Origin: Mesorhizobium sp. B4-1-4
Lineage (GTDB): Bacteria > Pseudomonadota > Alphaproteobacteria > Rhizobiales > Rhizobiaceae
Direction: 5' to 3'
Length of the DNA stretch: 64,000 bases
Assembly (NCBI RefSeq): GCF_006439395.2
Contig: NZ_CP083950.1
Location: forward strand, 6,127,001-6,191,000
The notes below the pieces were generated by a model, which was given only the letters and a program-made list of their open reading frames with translations, was not told the DNA's origin and did not search any database. A program made the position numbers and the translations under genes. Every line of letters starts with the position of its first letter. The first letter of the stretch is position 1. This document shows positions 26,217 to 35,416 of the stretch, piece by piece.

Positions 26217-27339
26217 TGAACATCCAAACACGACGGGACGAGGTAATGCACGAAACGACGTCGCAGGCCCTGGTGATGCAAGGGGTTACCAAGAAATACG
26301 GCAATCATGTCGCTGTCGACGCAATCAACCTCGAATTGCGCAGGGGCGAGTTCATGACTTTGCTCGGCCCTTCCGGCTCCGGCAAGACCACCACACTGAA
26401 TATGGTGGCGGGGTTTGTTCACCCGACCGCAGGACGAGTTTTGATCGACGGGCAGGACGCAACGCACATACCTCCCCACAAGCGCGGTATCGGCATGGTA
26501 TTTCAGAACTATGCGCTGTTCCCGCATCTGACGATTGGACAGAACATCGCGTTCCCGTTGACGCGCACCCCAAAGGCCGCGCGTGCCGGAATGGTGCGCG
26601 AGGCGCTGCGCCTTGTGGGACTGGAGGGACTGGAGGAACGTTTCCCGCGGCAGCTTTCAGGGGGGCAGCAACAACGCGTGGCTTTCGCGCGGGCCGTCGT
26701 TTACCGGCCGCGTCTCCTGCTCATGGACGAACCATTCGGCGCACTCGACAAGAAGCTTCGGGAGGCGCGCTGCAACTGGAGGCGCGGCGTCTGCATCAGG
26801 AATTGGGCATCACCGTATTGCACGTGACCCACGATCAAGAGGAAGCGCTGGTCCTGTCTGATCGGATCGCAATATTCAATCGTGGGCGTATAGAGCAACT
26901 GGACAATCCCAAGGGCATCTACGATCATCCCAAAACGGAGTTCGTTGCCGACTTCATTGGCGAGGCGAATATCTTCCGCGGGGTCGTGGGCCGCGACGGC
27001 GAGACGATCTCCGTCAAAGGGGACGGTTGGCATCTGCTTGGACCGGCGCACTGCAAAGAGGCTCTCGCGCCCGAATCCCGAGCTGCCTTGGTGATCCGGC
27101 CCGATAAGCTGGTCCTGGTTCCAGTCAATTCGCCGATTGCATCCGGCACGCAACGAATCATTGGCCGTGTGCGGCAGGTCGTGTACCTGGGCGGCACGCT
27201 GAAATACGAAGTGGAAGCGCTGAATCAAGCCATCTATGCTCGGTCGAAGTCGGATGCCTCGAGCTTCCAGGCGACTCCAGGCGAAGACGTAGGGGTGGAG
27301 TGGCGGACGGAGCACGGCGTCGTCGTTCCGGCGAATTGA
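26213..27339 (+). pseudogene. ABC transporter ATPase (PotA-like), frameshifted
   Basis: The N-terminal part has Walker A GPSGSGKTT, Q-loop VFQNYALFPHL, signature LSGGQQQRVAFARA and Walker B LLLMDEPFGALD. After KKLREA (near 26766) two extra bases, or one missing base, shift the frame; LQLEARRLHQELGITVLHVT with HDQEEAL then continues in another frame, with a TOBE-like C-terminal domain to 27339. Restored length is about 375 residues, normal for PotA. Together with the permease frameshift this suggests that the transporter is decaying. The start is ATG 26213 (overlapping the previous stop) or ATG 26246. Confidence 0.85.
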
Positions 27340-27386
27340 TCACCGAAGAAGCGGCATTTGATGCGCCGGTTTGCCGGGCTTCTGAT

Positions 27387-27631
27387 AGCATAAAACGCCA
27401 TATCTCATTGCGGTTGGAGGCGCTGCCTATTTGATATCAAAAGCGATCAAGTCGGCACGGCTCGTCGCGTTCGAGGATTTGGGGATGGAAGCCGTATATG
27501 AATTCGAGGTGCAGGACATGCCGGTGATCGTGGCTGTCGATGTTGAGGGCAACTCCATCCACGCTTCCGGTCCGCTTGAGTGGCGCAACCGCATGGCGGC
27601 CGATAGAAGACCACGCGACATCGGTGTTTGA
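27387..27631 (+). pseudogene. Fumarase 3'-end fragment (duplication copy 2)
   Basis: A 245-base near-copy (three mismatches) of the class I fumarase end at 9294-9538, stopping exactly at the TGA. It encodes the last 80 or so residues (LIAVGGAAYLISKAIKSARL, FEDLGMEA) with no start codon context of its own. It lies 47 bp after the ATPase pseudogene in the same orientation. The low divergence means the duplication is recent. Confidence 0.93.
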
Positions 27632-27959
27632 GTCCGTCGCGCCTTCGCTCCTAGTCCAGGCTCGCAATGATACATCTTTTCAACTCCGAGCCCGTGTTTC
27701 CGTCATGCCTGCGGCCGGTCCTGCTGGCCAACTCAGCAGGAACGAGCTTTCGAAGTATTTCCCGTGCGCAACCGCAGCTCCGAGATCTCTTGGCGCATAC
27801 TGCCGATATCTTCAGCGTTTCAGCCACGCTGGCCCGTGGGCATGCCTAGGCTCGCCATGGCTGAGCGGCGCCAAATGTTGTTATCGCATCGACTCGTTTC
27901 AGTAATAATGGCCTAGTGGGGGAAATCACCGCCGAAGGCGGCTTTTGCAATAGAGGACC
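27632..27959. other. Gene-free stretch upstream of Lrp-type regulator
   Basis: About 330 bases with no recognisable gene. It may contain the true sequence that once followed the fumarase, since the matching point in copy 1 is replaced by IS-like repeats. The promoter of the regulator at 27960 should lie at its right end, but I could not identify it. Confidence 0.4.
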
Positions 27960-28457
27960 ATGAAGCCGAAAACCGACACGCTGCGTCTGGATGCTTGGGA
28001 CCTGCGCATTCTTTCCGAGGTCCAATCCGATGGTCGGATTTCCAAAGCCGAGCTCGCAAAACGCGTGCACCTTTCGGCATCTGCCTGTTCGGAGCGGCTT
28101 CGCATTCTCGAAGCCGCGGGCATCATCGAAGGGTTCTACGCAAGACTAAGTCCTGCCCTCATCGGTGGCATGGTCTTCGTCATGGTCGAAGTCGTGCTGG
28201 ATCGTCATCGCCTCGAGGACCAGCGCCATTTCGAAAACGCCGTTAGAGATATTCCCGAGATTCTGGACTGCTGGGGCATTGGAGGCCGAGTGGATTATCT
28301 GATGCGCGTCGCTGCCCCATCCATGGCCGCGTATCAAGAGTTCATGGAGCGATTGCTGCAGACGGGCCTTGGGATCGATCAGTATTATAGCCTGGTCGTT
28401 ACCAAGCCTGTGAAGTCGAATTCACCGATCCCGGTCTCTTCTTTGCGGCAACGATAA
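27960..28457 (+). CDS. Lrp/AsnC-family transcriptional regulator
   Basis: The 165-residue protein has an N-terminal HTH (DLRILSEVQSDGRISKAELA, then KRVHLSASACSERLRILEAA; about residues 14-53) and a C-terminal RAM ligand-binding domain (VMVEVVLDRHR, IPEILDCWGIGGRVDYLMRV). Lrp-type proteins form octamers and often control amino-acid catabolism and the neighbouring gene. It precedes a class III aminotransferase by about 160 bp in the same direction. In ectoine-degradation clusters an AsnC-type regulator (DoeX) accompanies similar enzymes. It is a candidate regulator of the shared operator, which is unproven. Confidence 0.92.
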   Translation: MKPKTDTLRLDAWDLRILSEVQSDGRISKAELAKRVHLSASACSERLRILEAAGIIEGFYARLSPALIGGMVFVMVEVVLDRHRLEDQRHFENAVRDIPEILDCWGIGGRVDYLMRVAAPSMAAYQEFMERLLQTGLGIDQYYSLVVTKPVKSNSPIPVSSLRQR

Positions 28458-28616
28458 CTGGAGCAGCGCTTTCCACGGGTTTCGATATGAAATCCGCGAA
28501 TTGTTTGGTTAGAGCTTCGCAATCCGCGAAATCCAAGGTGTGTTCCTCGCTAGTCTCGTCACTGAAATAGCGGCTGACGAAGCGTTCTTCGCCAAGCGAT
28601 CGAGAGGAGTACGGCT

Positions 28617-30023
28617 ATGGGTTTGACCAATTTGGGAACAGCACAGCTTCAAGAGAAGGATCGGACCTTCGTGTTCCATCCCTCGACACATCTGGCAAAG
28701 CACAGCCGTGGCGAGACGCCCAACCGCATCATGGCCGGCGCGGAAGGGGTGTATATCTGGGACACCGATGGCCGAAAAAGCCTGGACGGTTTCGGTGGGC
28801 TCTACTGCGTGAACATGGGGTATGGATGCACAGAAATCGCCGACGCCATCGCACAGCAAGCCAAAGGCCTGCCGTTCGCGCATGTGTATGCCGGCCAGGG
28901 CAGCGAGCCGGTCGCACGATTGGCGGAAGCTGTGGTGGAGTATTTCGGTCAGGACATGCGAAGGGTCTTTTTCGGTCTTTCCGGTTCAGACGCCAATGAG
29001 ACCAACATCAAACTGGTATGGTACTACAACAATATCCTCGGGCGACCCGAGAAGAAAAAGATCATTTCTCGAAATCGCGGCTATCATGGGTCGGGGCTCG
29101 TCACCGGGAGCCTGACCGGTCTCGGTTTCTTTCACAAATTCTTCGACCTGCCTTTGGACATGGTGCGGCATACAACGACACCGCACCATTATCGTCAGGC
29201 GCATGATGGCGAGAGTGAGGAGGCCTTCTCGAGCCGTTGTGCGGCTGAACTCGAAGCACTTATTCTGGCCGAGGGACCGGAGACGGTTGGGGCCTTCATT
29301 GGTGAACCAGTACTTGGGACAGGCGGCATCATTCCCCCGCCAAAGGGATACTGGGCTTCCATACAAGCCGTTCTCGCCAAGTACGATGTTCTTCTAATCG
29401 CTGACGAAGTGGTTTGCGGGTTCGGCAGAACCGGCGAAAAATTCGGCTCTCACCTCTACGGCATCCGACCGGATTTCGTGACTGTCGCCAAGGGATTGAG
29501 TTCCGCCTACCTCCCGATTTCTGGGTCGATCATCGGGGATCGCGTCTGGTCCGTTCTGGAGCAAGGAACCGAGAAACATGGCGCTCTTGGGCATGGCTGG
29601 ACATATTCCGGCCACACGCTCTGTGCGGCTGCCGCACTTGCCAATATCGAACTGCTCAAGGAACGAAAGATATTGGAGCACGTCCAGGACGTCGGACCCT
29701 ATTGGCACGGTCGCATGAAAGCCGAGCTGGAGGGGCATCCCATCGTTGGAGAAGTTCGAGGCGTTGGAATTCTATCCGGCGTAGAGCTGATGCGAGATCC
29801 AAAAAGACGGGTCCCGTTCGAACCTGAACTTCAGGTCGGTGCGCGCGCTGCCGCCGCTCTGCTCGAGAATGGTGTTATCGGCCGAGCCATGCCGCATGGC
29901 GACATCCTCGGGTATGCTCCCCCCTTGATCATCCGCCGGAGCGAAATCGACATGATTGTCGAGGCGACTGCGCGGTCGGTTGACGCAACGTATCGAGCGC
30001 TGAAGGGCGAAGGGGCTATATGA
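28617..30023 (+). CDS. Class III PLP-dependent aminotransferase
   Basis: The 468-residue enzyme is paralogous to the one at 21589: FGLSGSDANETNIKLVWYYN, RNRGYHGSGLVTGSLTGLGF, AFIGEPVLGTGGIIPPPKGY, LIADEVVCGFGRTGEKFG and VTVAKGLSSAYLPISGSII with the PLP lysine. The ending GYAPPLIIRRSEIDMIVEAT is typical of omega-amino acid:pyruvate transaminases. GAGGAG lies about 7 bp before the ATG. The upstream region carries two copies of AATCCGCGAA (about 28492 and 28521), possible sites for the adjacent Lrp-type regulator. Confidence 0.92.
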   Translation: MGLTNLGTAQLQEKDRTFVFHPSTHLAKHSRGETPNRIMAGAEGVYIWDTDGRKSLDGFGGLYCVNMGYGCTEIADAIAQQAKGLPFAHVYAGQGSEPVARLAEAVVEYFGQDMRRVFFGLSGSDANETNIKLVWYYNNILGRPEKKKIISRNRGYHGSGLVTGSLTGLGFFHKFFDLPLDMVRHTTTPHHYRQAHDGESEEAFSSRCAAELEALILAEGPETVGAFIGEPVLGTGGIIPPPKGYWASIQAVLAKYDVLLIADEVVCGFGRTGEKFGSHLYGIRPDFVTVAKGLSSAYLPISGSIIGDRVWSVLEQGTEKHGALGHGWTYSGHTLCAAAALANIELLKERKILEHVQDVGPYWHGRMKAELEGHPIVGEVRGVGILSGVELMRDPKRRVPFEPELQVGARAAAALLENGVIGRAMPHGDILGYAPPLIIRRSEIDMIVEATARSVDATYRALKGEGAI

Positions 30024-30083
30024 GCCCACCATGCTCAGCCGCCCTAAATCAAATTGAGCGCTGTTCAGCAGCCCGCAGGGCCT

Positions 30084-30815
30084 CTATTCAATCCTAGGTA
30101 GGCTCTTTTCTCGGCTCTTGCCAATGGGGAGGGCCGAGACTGGATGCGGCACGTCATCTTGCTTAAGTCCAATGAGGTGATCGACGACGGGCCGCCCTCC
30201 ATAGACAATGTCTTCCTCGATTGCTGTAGCCACGATGGAAGCATCCTTTGCTTCCAGGCCCGCCAGAATACGAGCATGCGGATGGGATGTGTCGGAAACG
30301 GCAACTGTGCCCGGATACAGAAAATTCAGATAGGGACCAGTCTGAACCCAAAGTGACTCGATCATGGCGACCAGGATGTCCCGGCCGGCCGCCTTGTACA
30401 GGACAAAATGGAAGCTGCGGTTAAGTGCGAGCGTTTCTTTGAAACGAGCCTCGTTCTTGGCGCGCAGCAGGCGTTCATGAAGGCTTCGCAACTCTTGGGT
30501 GAGTGAAGGCGTCGCGTTTTCAGCAGCGCCTTTGCCGGCAAGCGTTTCGAGTGCGACGCGCATATCGCGCAGTTCTACAAAGCGCGCGAGGGTAAGGTTT
30601 GGTACGCGCGGCGATCGACCCGGCTCCACGATCAATGCCCGCTCCGCGGCAAGCTTCATGAGCGCCTCCCGTACGGGAGTTTGGCTTGTTCCCAGTCGTT
30701 CCGACAGCTCACGGAGTTTGAGAGCCTCCCCGGGCTCAAATTGGCCGGCGATGAGTTCCTTTCGAATCTCAGCATAGGCGCGTGATGCTAAATTGGCACG
30801 GGACAGTTCGCGCAT
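30084..30815 (-). CDS. GntR-family regulator, FCD subfamily
   Basis: The 243-residue protein has a winged HTH (AYAEIRKELIAGQFEPGEAL, KLRELSERLGTSQTPVREAL; residues about 13-52) followed by an all-helical FCD domain with NRSFHFVLYKAAG and HPHARILAGLEAKD, which carry metal-binding histidines. Such repressors respond to small carboxylic acids. It is divergent from the cyclase-family gene at 31005, with about 190 bp between. An AT-rich palindrome TTTTATAAAA (30912-30921) lies in that gap and could be its operator. Confidence 0.9.
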   Translation of the reverse strand: MRELSRANLASRAYAEIRKELIAGQFEPGEALKLRELSERLGTSQTPVREALMKLAAERALIVEPGRSPRVPNLTLARFVELRDMRVALETLAGKGAAENATPSLTQELRSLHERLLRAKNEARFKETLALNRSFHFVLYKAAGRDILVAMIESLWVQTGPYLNFLYPGTVAVSDTSHPHARILAGLEAKDASIVATAIEEDIVYGGRPVVDHLIGLKQDDVPHPVSALPIGKSREKSLPRIE

Positions 30816-31004
30816 CGCTTCGGCAACTTTCTCAGGACAGACCTCGACATCAATATGCAGATTTCTTTGGGATAGGCATAGGGGAAGCCCCTTGTCATCG
30901 CAAAGATTATTTTTTATAAAATATCAAAGATTGGGTTTTCCGCCAGTGCTTTTCTAAGCCCACGGAACTCCCGCGGGCTTAGTGCAGGACAGTGGAGCTG
31001 GCAG

Positions 31005-32027
31005 GTGAGTGAGCGCTGGAAGAACAAGCCGGAGGGAGCGAACTGGGGGGTGTTCGGAGATGATGACGAGTTAGGTCGCGTCAACCTCCTCACCGACGAG
31101 CGCCGACTAAGAGCCGCGACGGAGATAAAGACTGGGAAGACGTTCTGCCTCAGTCTGCCCCTGGATTTGCCCGGCGGCACCGCTCTTAATCCGAACAGGA
31201 AACCACCTGAGCGCCATCTTGCGCTGCGCAAAGGCGGAAAGCCAAGCGTTAACTATCCACTTCGACTGGAAAACGAGCACTATATAGATACGTCCTGTGA
31301 TGACAGCATCACGCTTTACACGCAGTACTCGACCCAGTGGGACGCCCTCAGTCATATTGGTCAGTATTTCGATGCCGATGGCGACGGAGTTCCCGAGGTC
31401 GTCTACTATAATGGGTTCAGGGGCGGCACAGATATACTGGGACCGGACGACAAGGACGGAGCTAGAGCTCGGCGATTGGGAATCGAAAAGCTCGCCGAAA
31501 CCGGTATGCAAGGGCGCGGCATTCTAGTGGACCTGGCCAAGATTTATGGAACAGCAAGAAAGTGGGTGGGCTACGACGACTTGATGCGTGCGCTGCAAGA
31601 TCAGACCGTGGAGGTCGAACCGGGCGATATGCTTTGTTTGCATACGGGATTTGCTCAGTTGCTCATAGACATGAAAGGGACGCCCGACCCCAAGGTTCTG
31701 CACAATGCCTGTGCGGTGCTTGATGGTCGGGACGAAAGGCTGCTTGGTTGGCTGGAAGTGAGCGGCATTGCTGCGCTGATCGCCGACAATTTTGCTGTTG
31801 AAGGTTACCCCAGCCCGGTGCCCGCCGGCTGTCAGCATTGCGCAGCACTCCCGCTCCATCAGCAGTGTCTCTTCAAATCGGGCATCCCACTTGGAGAACT
31901 CTGGTACCTAACTGAACTTGCTGGCTGGCTCGAAAAAAACGGTCGCAACCGCTTCTTTTTGACCGCGCCGCCACTGCGTCTGCCTGGCTCTTTCGGCTCG
32001 CCGCTGACGCCGGTAGCGACGGTATGA
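31005..32027 (+). CDS. Cyclase/kynurenine-formamidase-like metal hydrolase
   Basis: The 340-residue protein belongs to the cyclase (PF04199-type) family. ANWGVFGDDDELGRVNLLTD is the typical start. The metal-site region is QYSTQWDALSHIGQYF where kynurenine formamidases have HxGTHxDxPxH, so the first His-Gly pair is replaced, as in a long-chain subfamily. RGILVDLAKIYG, VEPGDMLCLHTGFA and IADNFAVEGYPSP follow. It starts with GTG, preceded by a purine-rich stretch. It probably hydrolyses an amide or lactone. It is divergently transcribed from the GntR gene, which is its likely regulator. Confidence 0.82.
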   Translation: MSERWKNKPEGANWGVFGDDDELGRVNLLTDERRLRAATEIKTGKTFCLSLPLDLPGGTALNPNRKPPERHLALRKGGKPSVNYPLRLENEHYIDTSCDDSITLYTQYSTQWDALSHIGQYFDADGDGVPEVVYYNGFRGGTDILGPDDKDGARARRLGIEKLAETGMQGRGILVDLAKIYGTARKWVGYDDLMRALQDQTVEVEPGDMLCLHTGFAQLLIDMKGTPDPKVLHNACAVLDGRDERLLGWLEVSGIAALIADNFAVEGYPSPVPAGCQHCAALPLHQQCLFKSGIPLGELWYLTELAGWLEKNGRNRFFLTAPPLRLPGSFGSPLTPVATV

Positions 32028-32395
32028 GGTCTTGCGCGATGAAAAACAATGTCGGGAACGTTGTATCGCTTGGCCGTCGGGCACGTAGTGAATTGTTGCG
32101 TGGCAGGCTCGGAAGCGAATCCGCGCGGCGGACACTTTCGACATCGGGCGATGTGTCGGCATCATGTTCACTTCGATTCCGCCCTCGGAATTCGGATCGG
32201 GCTCGCGGCACACGGCGGGATGCCCGGTGAGGTCAACCTCACAGGCAATTCTGTTTGCCAGGCGATGGCAGCGGCAGGGTCAGCTGCCATCGCCTGACGA
32301 AGGCCCGAAAGGATTGGGCATGTCAGCGCGTCCGCGCCCGTCGAAGCCGGTGTTCCCTAACACCGACTTCATCCCAAGCAGGAGGTTGGAACCCG
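32028..32395. other. Gene-free stretch before LysR gene
   Basis: About 370 bases with no recognisable gene. The only notable element is a good ribosome-binding site, AGGAGGTTGG, at 32380-32389, which fixes the LysR start at 32396. Confidence 0.55.
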
Positions 32396-33586
32396 ATGAA
32401 GCAATCGCGCGAAGCGGAAGCATTCGACCCCCGCCGAAACATCACCCCTAACGTGATGCGCCTAGGTATCTCGCACACACAAACCGCTCAAAAAGCCGGT
32501 GTACTGAACGAACGCCTCGAGCGCTCCGATGATTTCGCAGCCTCGCTCGCTGCGCCGACCATAAGAGGGGCGGGCATTGTCGATTTCAGGCGCCTGAGAT
32601 ATTTCCTCGGTGTGGTGGAAGCGCGCAGCTTTACCAAAGCCGCGGAGCGGCTACACGTCGCGCAAAGTGCGCTTAGTCTTCATATCAGGCAGATGGAGGA
32701 AGGCTTCGGCACATCGCTCCTGGTTCGCGACAGAACAGGTGTCACGCCTACCATCGCTGGCTATAAGCTGGCACATCACGCGCGCGCAATTTTGCAAAGG
32801 GTAACCCTCGCCGAAGAAGAATTGACCAACGCAGCGAAGTCACCTTCGGGCGAAATCACGATCGGCATATCGTGTGGGGTCGCACGGATGATGGTGAGCA
32901 GGATTCTCGCGCTGGCGAGAGAACAGCTGCCAATGGTCTCGATCAAGATTGTTGAAGGGATGAGCGGCCCCATCGAAGAATGGCTGGCTCAAGGTCGTTT
33001 CAGCCTCGCAATCCTCGAAAGCACCGTCGAAAACCAAGATGCTGCGATCCTGGCCCGCGAGGAATTTTGCCTCGTTGTGCCTCCGAACAAACCACCGTTC
33101 GAAAATACGGTGCGGTTGTCCGATCTGCAGAAATTTCCGTTAGCTATCCCGGTAAGGGCGAACAGCATTGGACATTCAGTCACCAACCTCATCGCGCGCC
33201 ATGGCTGTGCACTGGACGTACGGTTTGAAATAGATTCGCTCTCCACCATCATCGATATGGTGACGGATGGGAAGGTCTGTTCGATACTGACCCCATCGGC
33301 GATCCAGCGCGAAGCATCGCTCGGCCAGCTGCGTTGCGTGAAGATTGTCGATCCCGCTATCTCGCGGACTGTCGTTCTTGCAGCAAATCCAAGAGAGGAA
33401 CGAAGTGCGTTACTGGGAGCGGCGCGGGCGCTGGTTTCGCAGGTTGTGAAAGACTTGGCACTAGAAGCGACCGAAGCCAAAGCAACTCCTGAAGATGTGG
33501 AAGCACAGATAGCCACCATCGCGCCGCATAGGCCTCCGGCCCGACGCGAGCATAATGTATTGATGTACCAACAAGACCGAGTTTGA
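32396..33586 (+). CDS. LysR-family transcriptional regulator
   Basis: The 396-residue product has a LysR HTH starting at VDFRRLRYFLGVVEARSF (about residue 62), with KAAERLHVAQSALSLHIRQM, followed by the effector-binding domain (EEFCLVVPPNKPPFENTVRL). The start at 32396 follows GGAGG with a 10-base spacer, which gives an N-terminal extension of about 60 residues not usual in the family; a start nearer the HTH would need a rare ATT. It is a clear paralog of the LysR at 5450. It faces the SDR and decarboxylase genes (convergent) and follows the cyclase gene. Confidence 0.88.
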   Translation: MKQSREAEAFDPRRNITPNVMRLGISHTQTAQKAGVLNERLERSDDFAASLAAPTIRGAGIVDFRRLRYFLGVVEARSFTKAAERLHVAQSALSLHIRQMEEGFGTSLLVRDRTGVTPTIAGYKLAHHARAILQRVTLAEEELTNAAKSPSGEITIGISCGVARMMVSRILALAREQLPMVSIKIVEGMSGPIEEWLAQGRFSLAILESTVENQDAAILAREEFCLVVPPNKPPFENTVRLSDLQKFPLAIPVRANSIGHSVTNLIARHGCALDVRFEIDSLSTIIDMVTDGKVCSILTPSAIQREASLGQLRCVKIVDPAISRTVVLAANPREERSALLGAARALVSQVVKDLALEATEAKATPEDVEAQIATIAPHRPPARREHNVLMYQQDRV

Positions 33587-33790
33587 GGTCGAAATCGTCG
33601 CTCAGGGGTTTGGATCCGCCTGAGCCGTTGAAACGACAACAGACACCTGCTCGCTCCAGCCAAGCGCTCCTAGTTGCACGTGGCAGCTCAGCTAAGCTTG
33701 GCTCGACTTTGAGAGGCAGGGCGCACCGGCGGTCAGAGTTGTCGCAAATGCGAGCAAAAACCCAATCGGTGCGCGTGTCCAAGCCCGCAG

Positions 33791-34585
33791 CTATCGCGCA
33801 AGCCGTCCGCCGTCCACGTTCCAACCCACACCACGTACTTCGTCGGCGTCCTCCGAGCACAGGTACGCGACAAGTCCTGCGATTTGCTCTGGCTTCACGA
33901 ACTGGCCGGAGGGATGGCTGGCCGATACCATCTCGAAGGCGGCGCGTTCAAAGTCGACTCCGTCCTTTGCCGCTCGAGCCTCGATCTGCCGCTCCACAAG
34001 CGGCGTCATGACCCACCCGGGACACACCGCGTTGCAGGTGACGCCGGTTTGGGCAGTTTCGGAGGAAACCACCTTGGTAAGGCCGAGCAGGCCATGCTTG
34101 CTAGCCGCGTACGCCGCCTTATGCGGGACACCACGATAACCGCTAGCCGAGGAGATGTTGATTATGCGTCCCCAGTTGCGTTGCAACATCCCTGGAAGCA
34201 CGCGCTGAATAGTCAAAAACGGCGCGGTCAGATTGATTGCCAAGACAGCATTCCACCGTTCAAGCGGAAAATCGGCAACGGGGGAAACATGCTGAATGCC
34301 CGCGTTGTTGACCAGGACATCCACGCTGCCCACGCTCTTCTCGACTTCCTCGATGAGAGTCGTGGCCACCGCCGCGCTACCGAGATCTCCACCGAAATGT
34401 CGCGGCCGCACGCCAGCTTCCGACGCCACGGCACAAATCGCCGACTCGACCTGCTTAGCATCCCCCAGCCCGTGGAGGCATACGGTTGCGCCCTGCCTTG
34501 CAAGTCTTCGCGCGATAGCAAGGCCAATACCGCTCGTTGAGCCGGTTATAAGCGCGACGCGACCTTCTAGGTGCGTGGCAGCCAT
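33791..34585 (-). CDS. SDR, 3-hydroxybutyrate-dehydrogenase-like
   Basis: The 264-residue short-chain dehydrogenase has the NAD motif TGSTSGIGLAIA, the NNAG motif in VDVLVNNAGIQHVSPV, and the catalytic Ser-Tyr-Lys in INISSASGYRG and YAASKHG. The segments HKAAYAASKHGLLGLTKVVS and CNAVCPGWVMTPLVERQI closely follow D-3-hydroxybutyrate dehydrogenases (BdhA), which oxidise 3-hydroxybutyrate to acetoacetate. The ATG at 34585 follows GGGAG with an 8-base spacer. It lies 22 bp after an acetoacetate-decarboxylase-family gene in the same operon, a suggestive pairing with PHB-related metabolism. Confidence 0.86.
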   Translation of the reverse strand: MAATHLEGRVALITGSTSGIGLAIARRLARQGATVCLHGLGDAKQVESAICAVASEAGVRPRHFGGDLGSAAVATTLIEEVEKSVGSVDVLVNNAGIQHVSPVADFPLERWNAVLAINLTAPFLTIQRVLPGMLQRNWGRIINISSASGYRGVPHKAAYAASKHGLLGLTKVVSSETAQTGVTCNAVCPGWVMTPLVERQIEARAAKDGVDFERAAFEMVSASHPSGQFVKPEQIAGLVAYLCSEDADEVRGVGWNVDGGRLAR

Positions 34586-34606
34586 AGCTGTATCTCCCGG
34601 CATCGC

Positions 34607-35416
34607 TCAGGCCAAAGCCCGTTGTTGGGACAGGTCAGACGCCCCCCGCGTTTCCACACACCAAGCCTCCCGTTGCTCCAGGACGGGCAGGGCAGCAAGT
34701 GTCTGGACGATGTGATACTGCGTTGGCATCTGTTCCCAAGTGGTGGGTTTGAATGTGACCTGCCCGGTTCCGATACGCAGCCTTTGCGTGGTCGGATTGC
34801 CCGCCGGCGGGGTCAAGCAGGCGTGAGCGACAGCAGCTTTTCCCCATTCGCCTGTTTTCGGGATGTATTTGTAGTGAAGGGTTCCGTCGTTCTGACTGCC
34901 TCCAAGACCTGGGTAGGTCGGCGTGCGGGGCTCGGCCTCGACAAGGTTGCTAAGTTCAAGGACCGCGAATTCATGCCCAAGCCATGATGCTGCACAGGTG
35001 ACCCGATCTCCCATGATCCTAGGCGGAGGAAGGTCGCACCACAGTTTCGCAAACCCCAACTCCTCACGGCCGCTGAGAATCGGATCGGCAAGATTCTCCC
35101 ACAGGACTGAAAGGAAGGTGCCGACAGCACGGTCCCGGTTGCCACCGAAGGCGGCAGGAAAGCGCACTTGAAGCATAGAATAGCCGCGGCCGGCCAACCA
35201 GGCGAGTTCGCTCAGCACGAAGAATTCCACCGTAACGACGGGCTCGCCGGCGAGCTCAAACTGCGGCGGCAGCAAATGATCAAGAGATTTAGGGTCCGTA
35301 AGAAAACTCACCGCCGCGGACCAACGGCGCGGGGTGTTCGACCAATCGAAAGGTCCATTGTCCGGCCCCTGCCGAGGCCCTGCGGTCGGTCCGAAGCCGT
35401 ATGGCATTCGGTACAT
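34607..35416 (-). CDS. Acetoacetate decarboxylase family protein
   Basis: The 269-residue protein belongs to the ADC family. GREELGFAKLWCDLPPP contains the EELGFAK motif whose lysine forms the Schiff base in acetoacetate decarboxylases. SFLTDPKSLDHLLPPQFELA and VEFFVLSELAWLAGRGYSML are typical N-terminal parts. The start at 35416 follows AAGGAAGGG closely. Many family members act on other beta-keto acids or as cyclodehydratases, so acetone formation from acetoacetate is only one option, supported by the 3-hydroxybutyrate-dehydrogenase-like gene next to it. The 280-bp gap upstream (35417-35696) shows no gene. Confidence 0.83.
   Translation of the reverse strand: MYRMPYGFGPTAGPRQGPDNGPFDWSNTPRRWSAAVSFLTDPKSLDHLLPPQFELAGEPVVTVEFFVLSELAWLAGRGYSMLQVRFPAAFGGNRDRAVGTFLSVLWENLADPILSGREELGFAKLWCDLPPPRIMGDRVTCAASWLGHEFAVLELSNLVEAEPRTPTYPGLGGSQNDGTLHYKYIPKTGEWGKAAVAHACLTPPAGNPTTQRLRIGTGQVTFKPTTWEQMPTQYHIVQTLAALPVLEQREAWCVETRGASDLSQQRALA

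Noticed and set aside
30790..30810. Possible sigma-54 promoter (TGGCACG on the plus strand)
   Set aside because: The TTGC half at the required spacing is missing and the site lies inside the GntR coding region.
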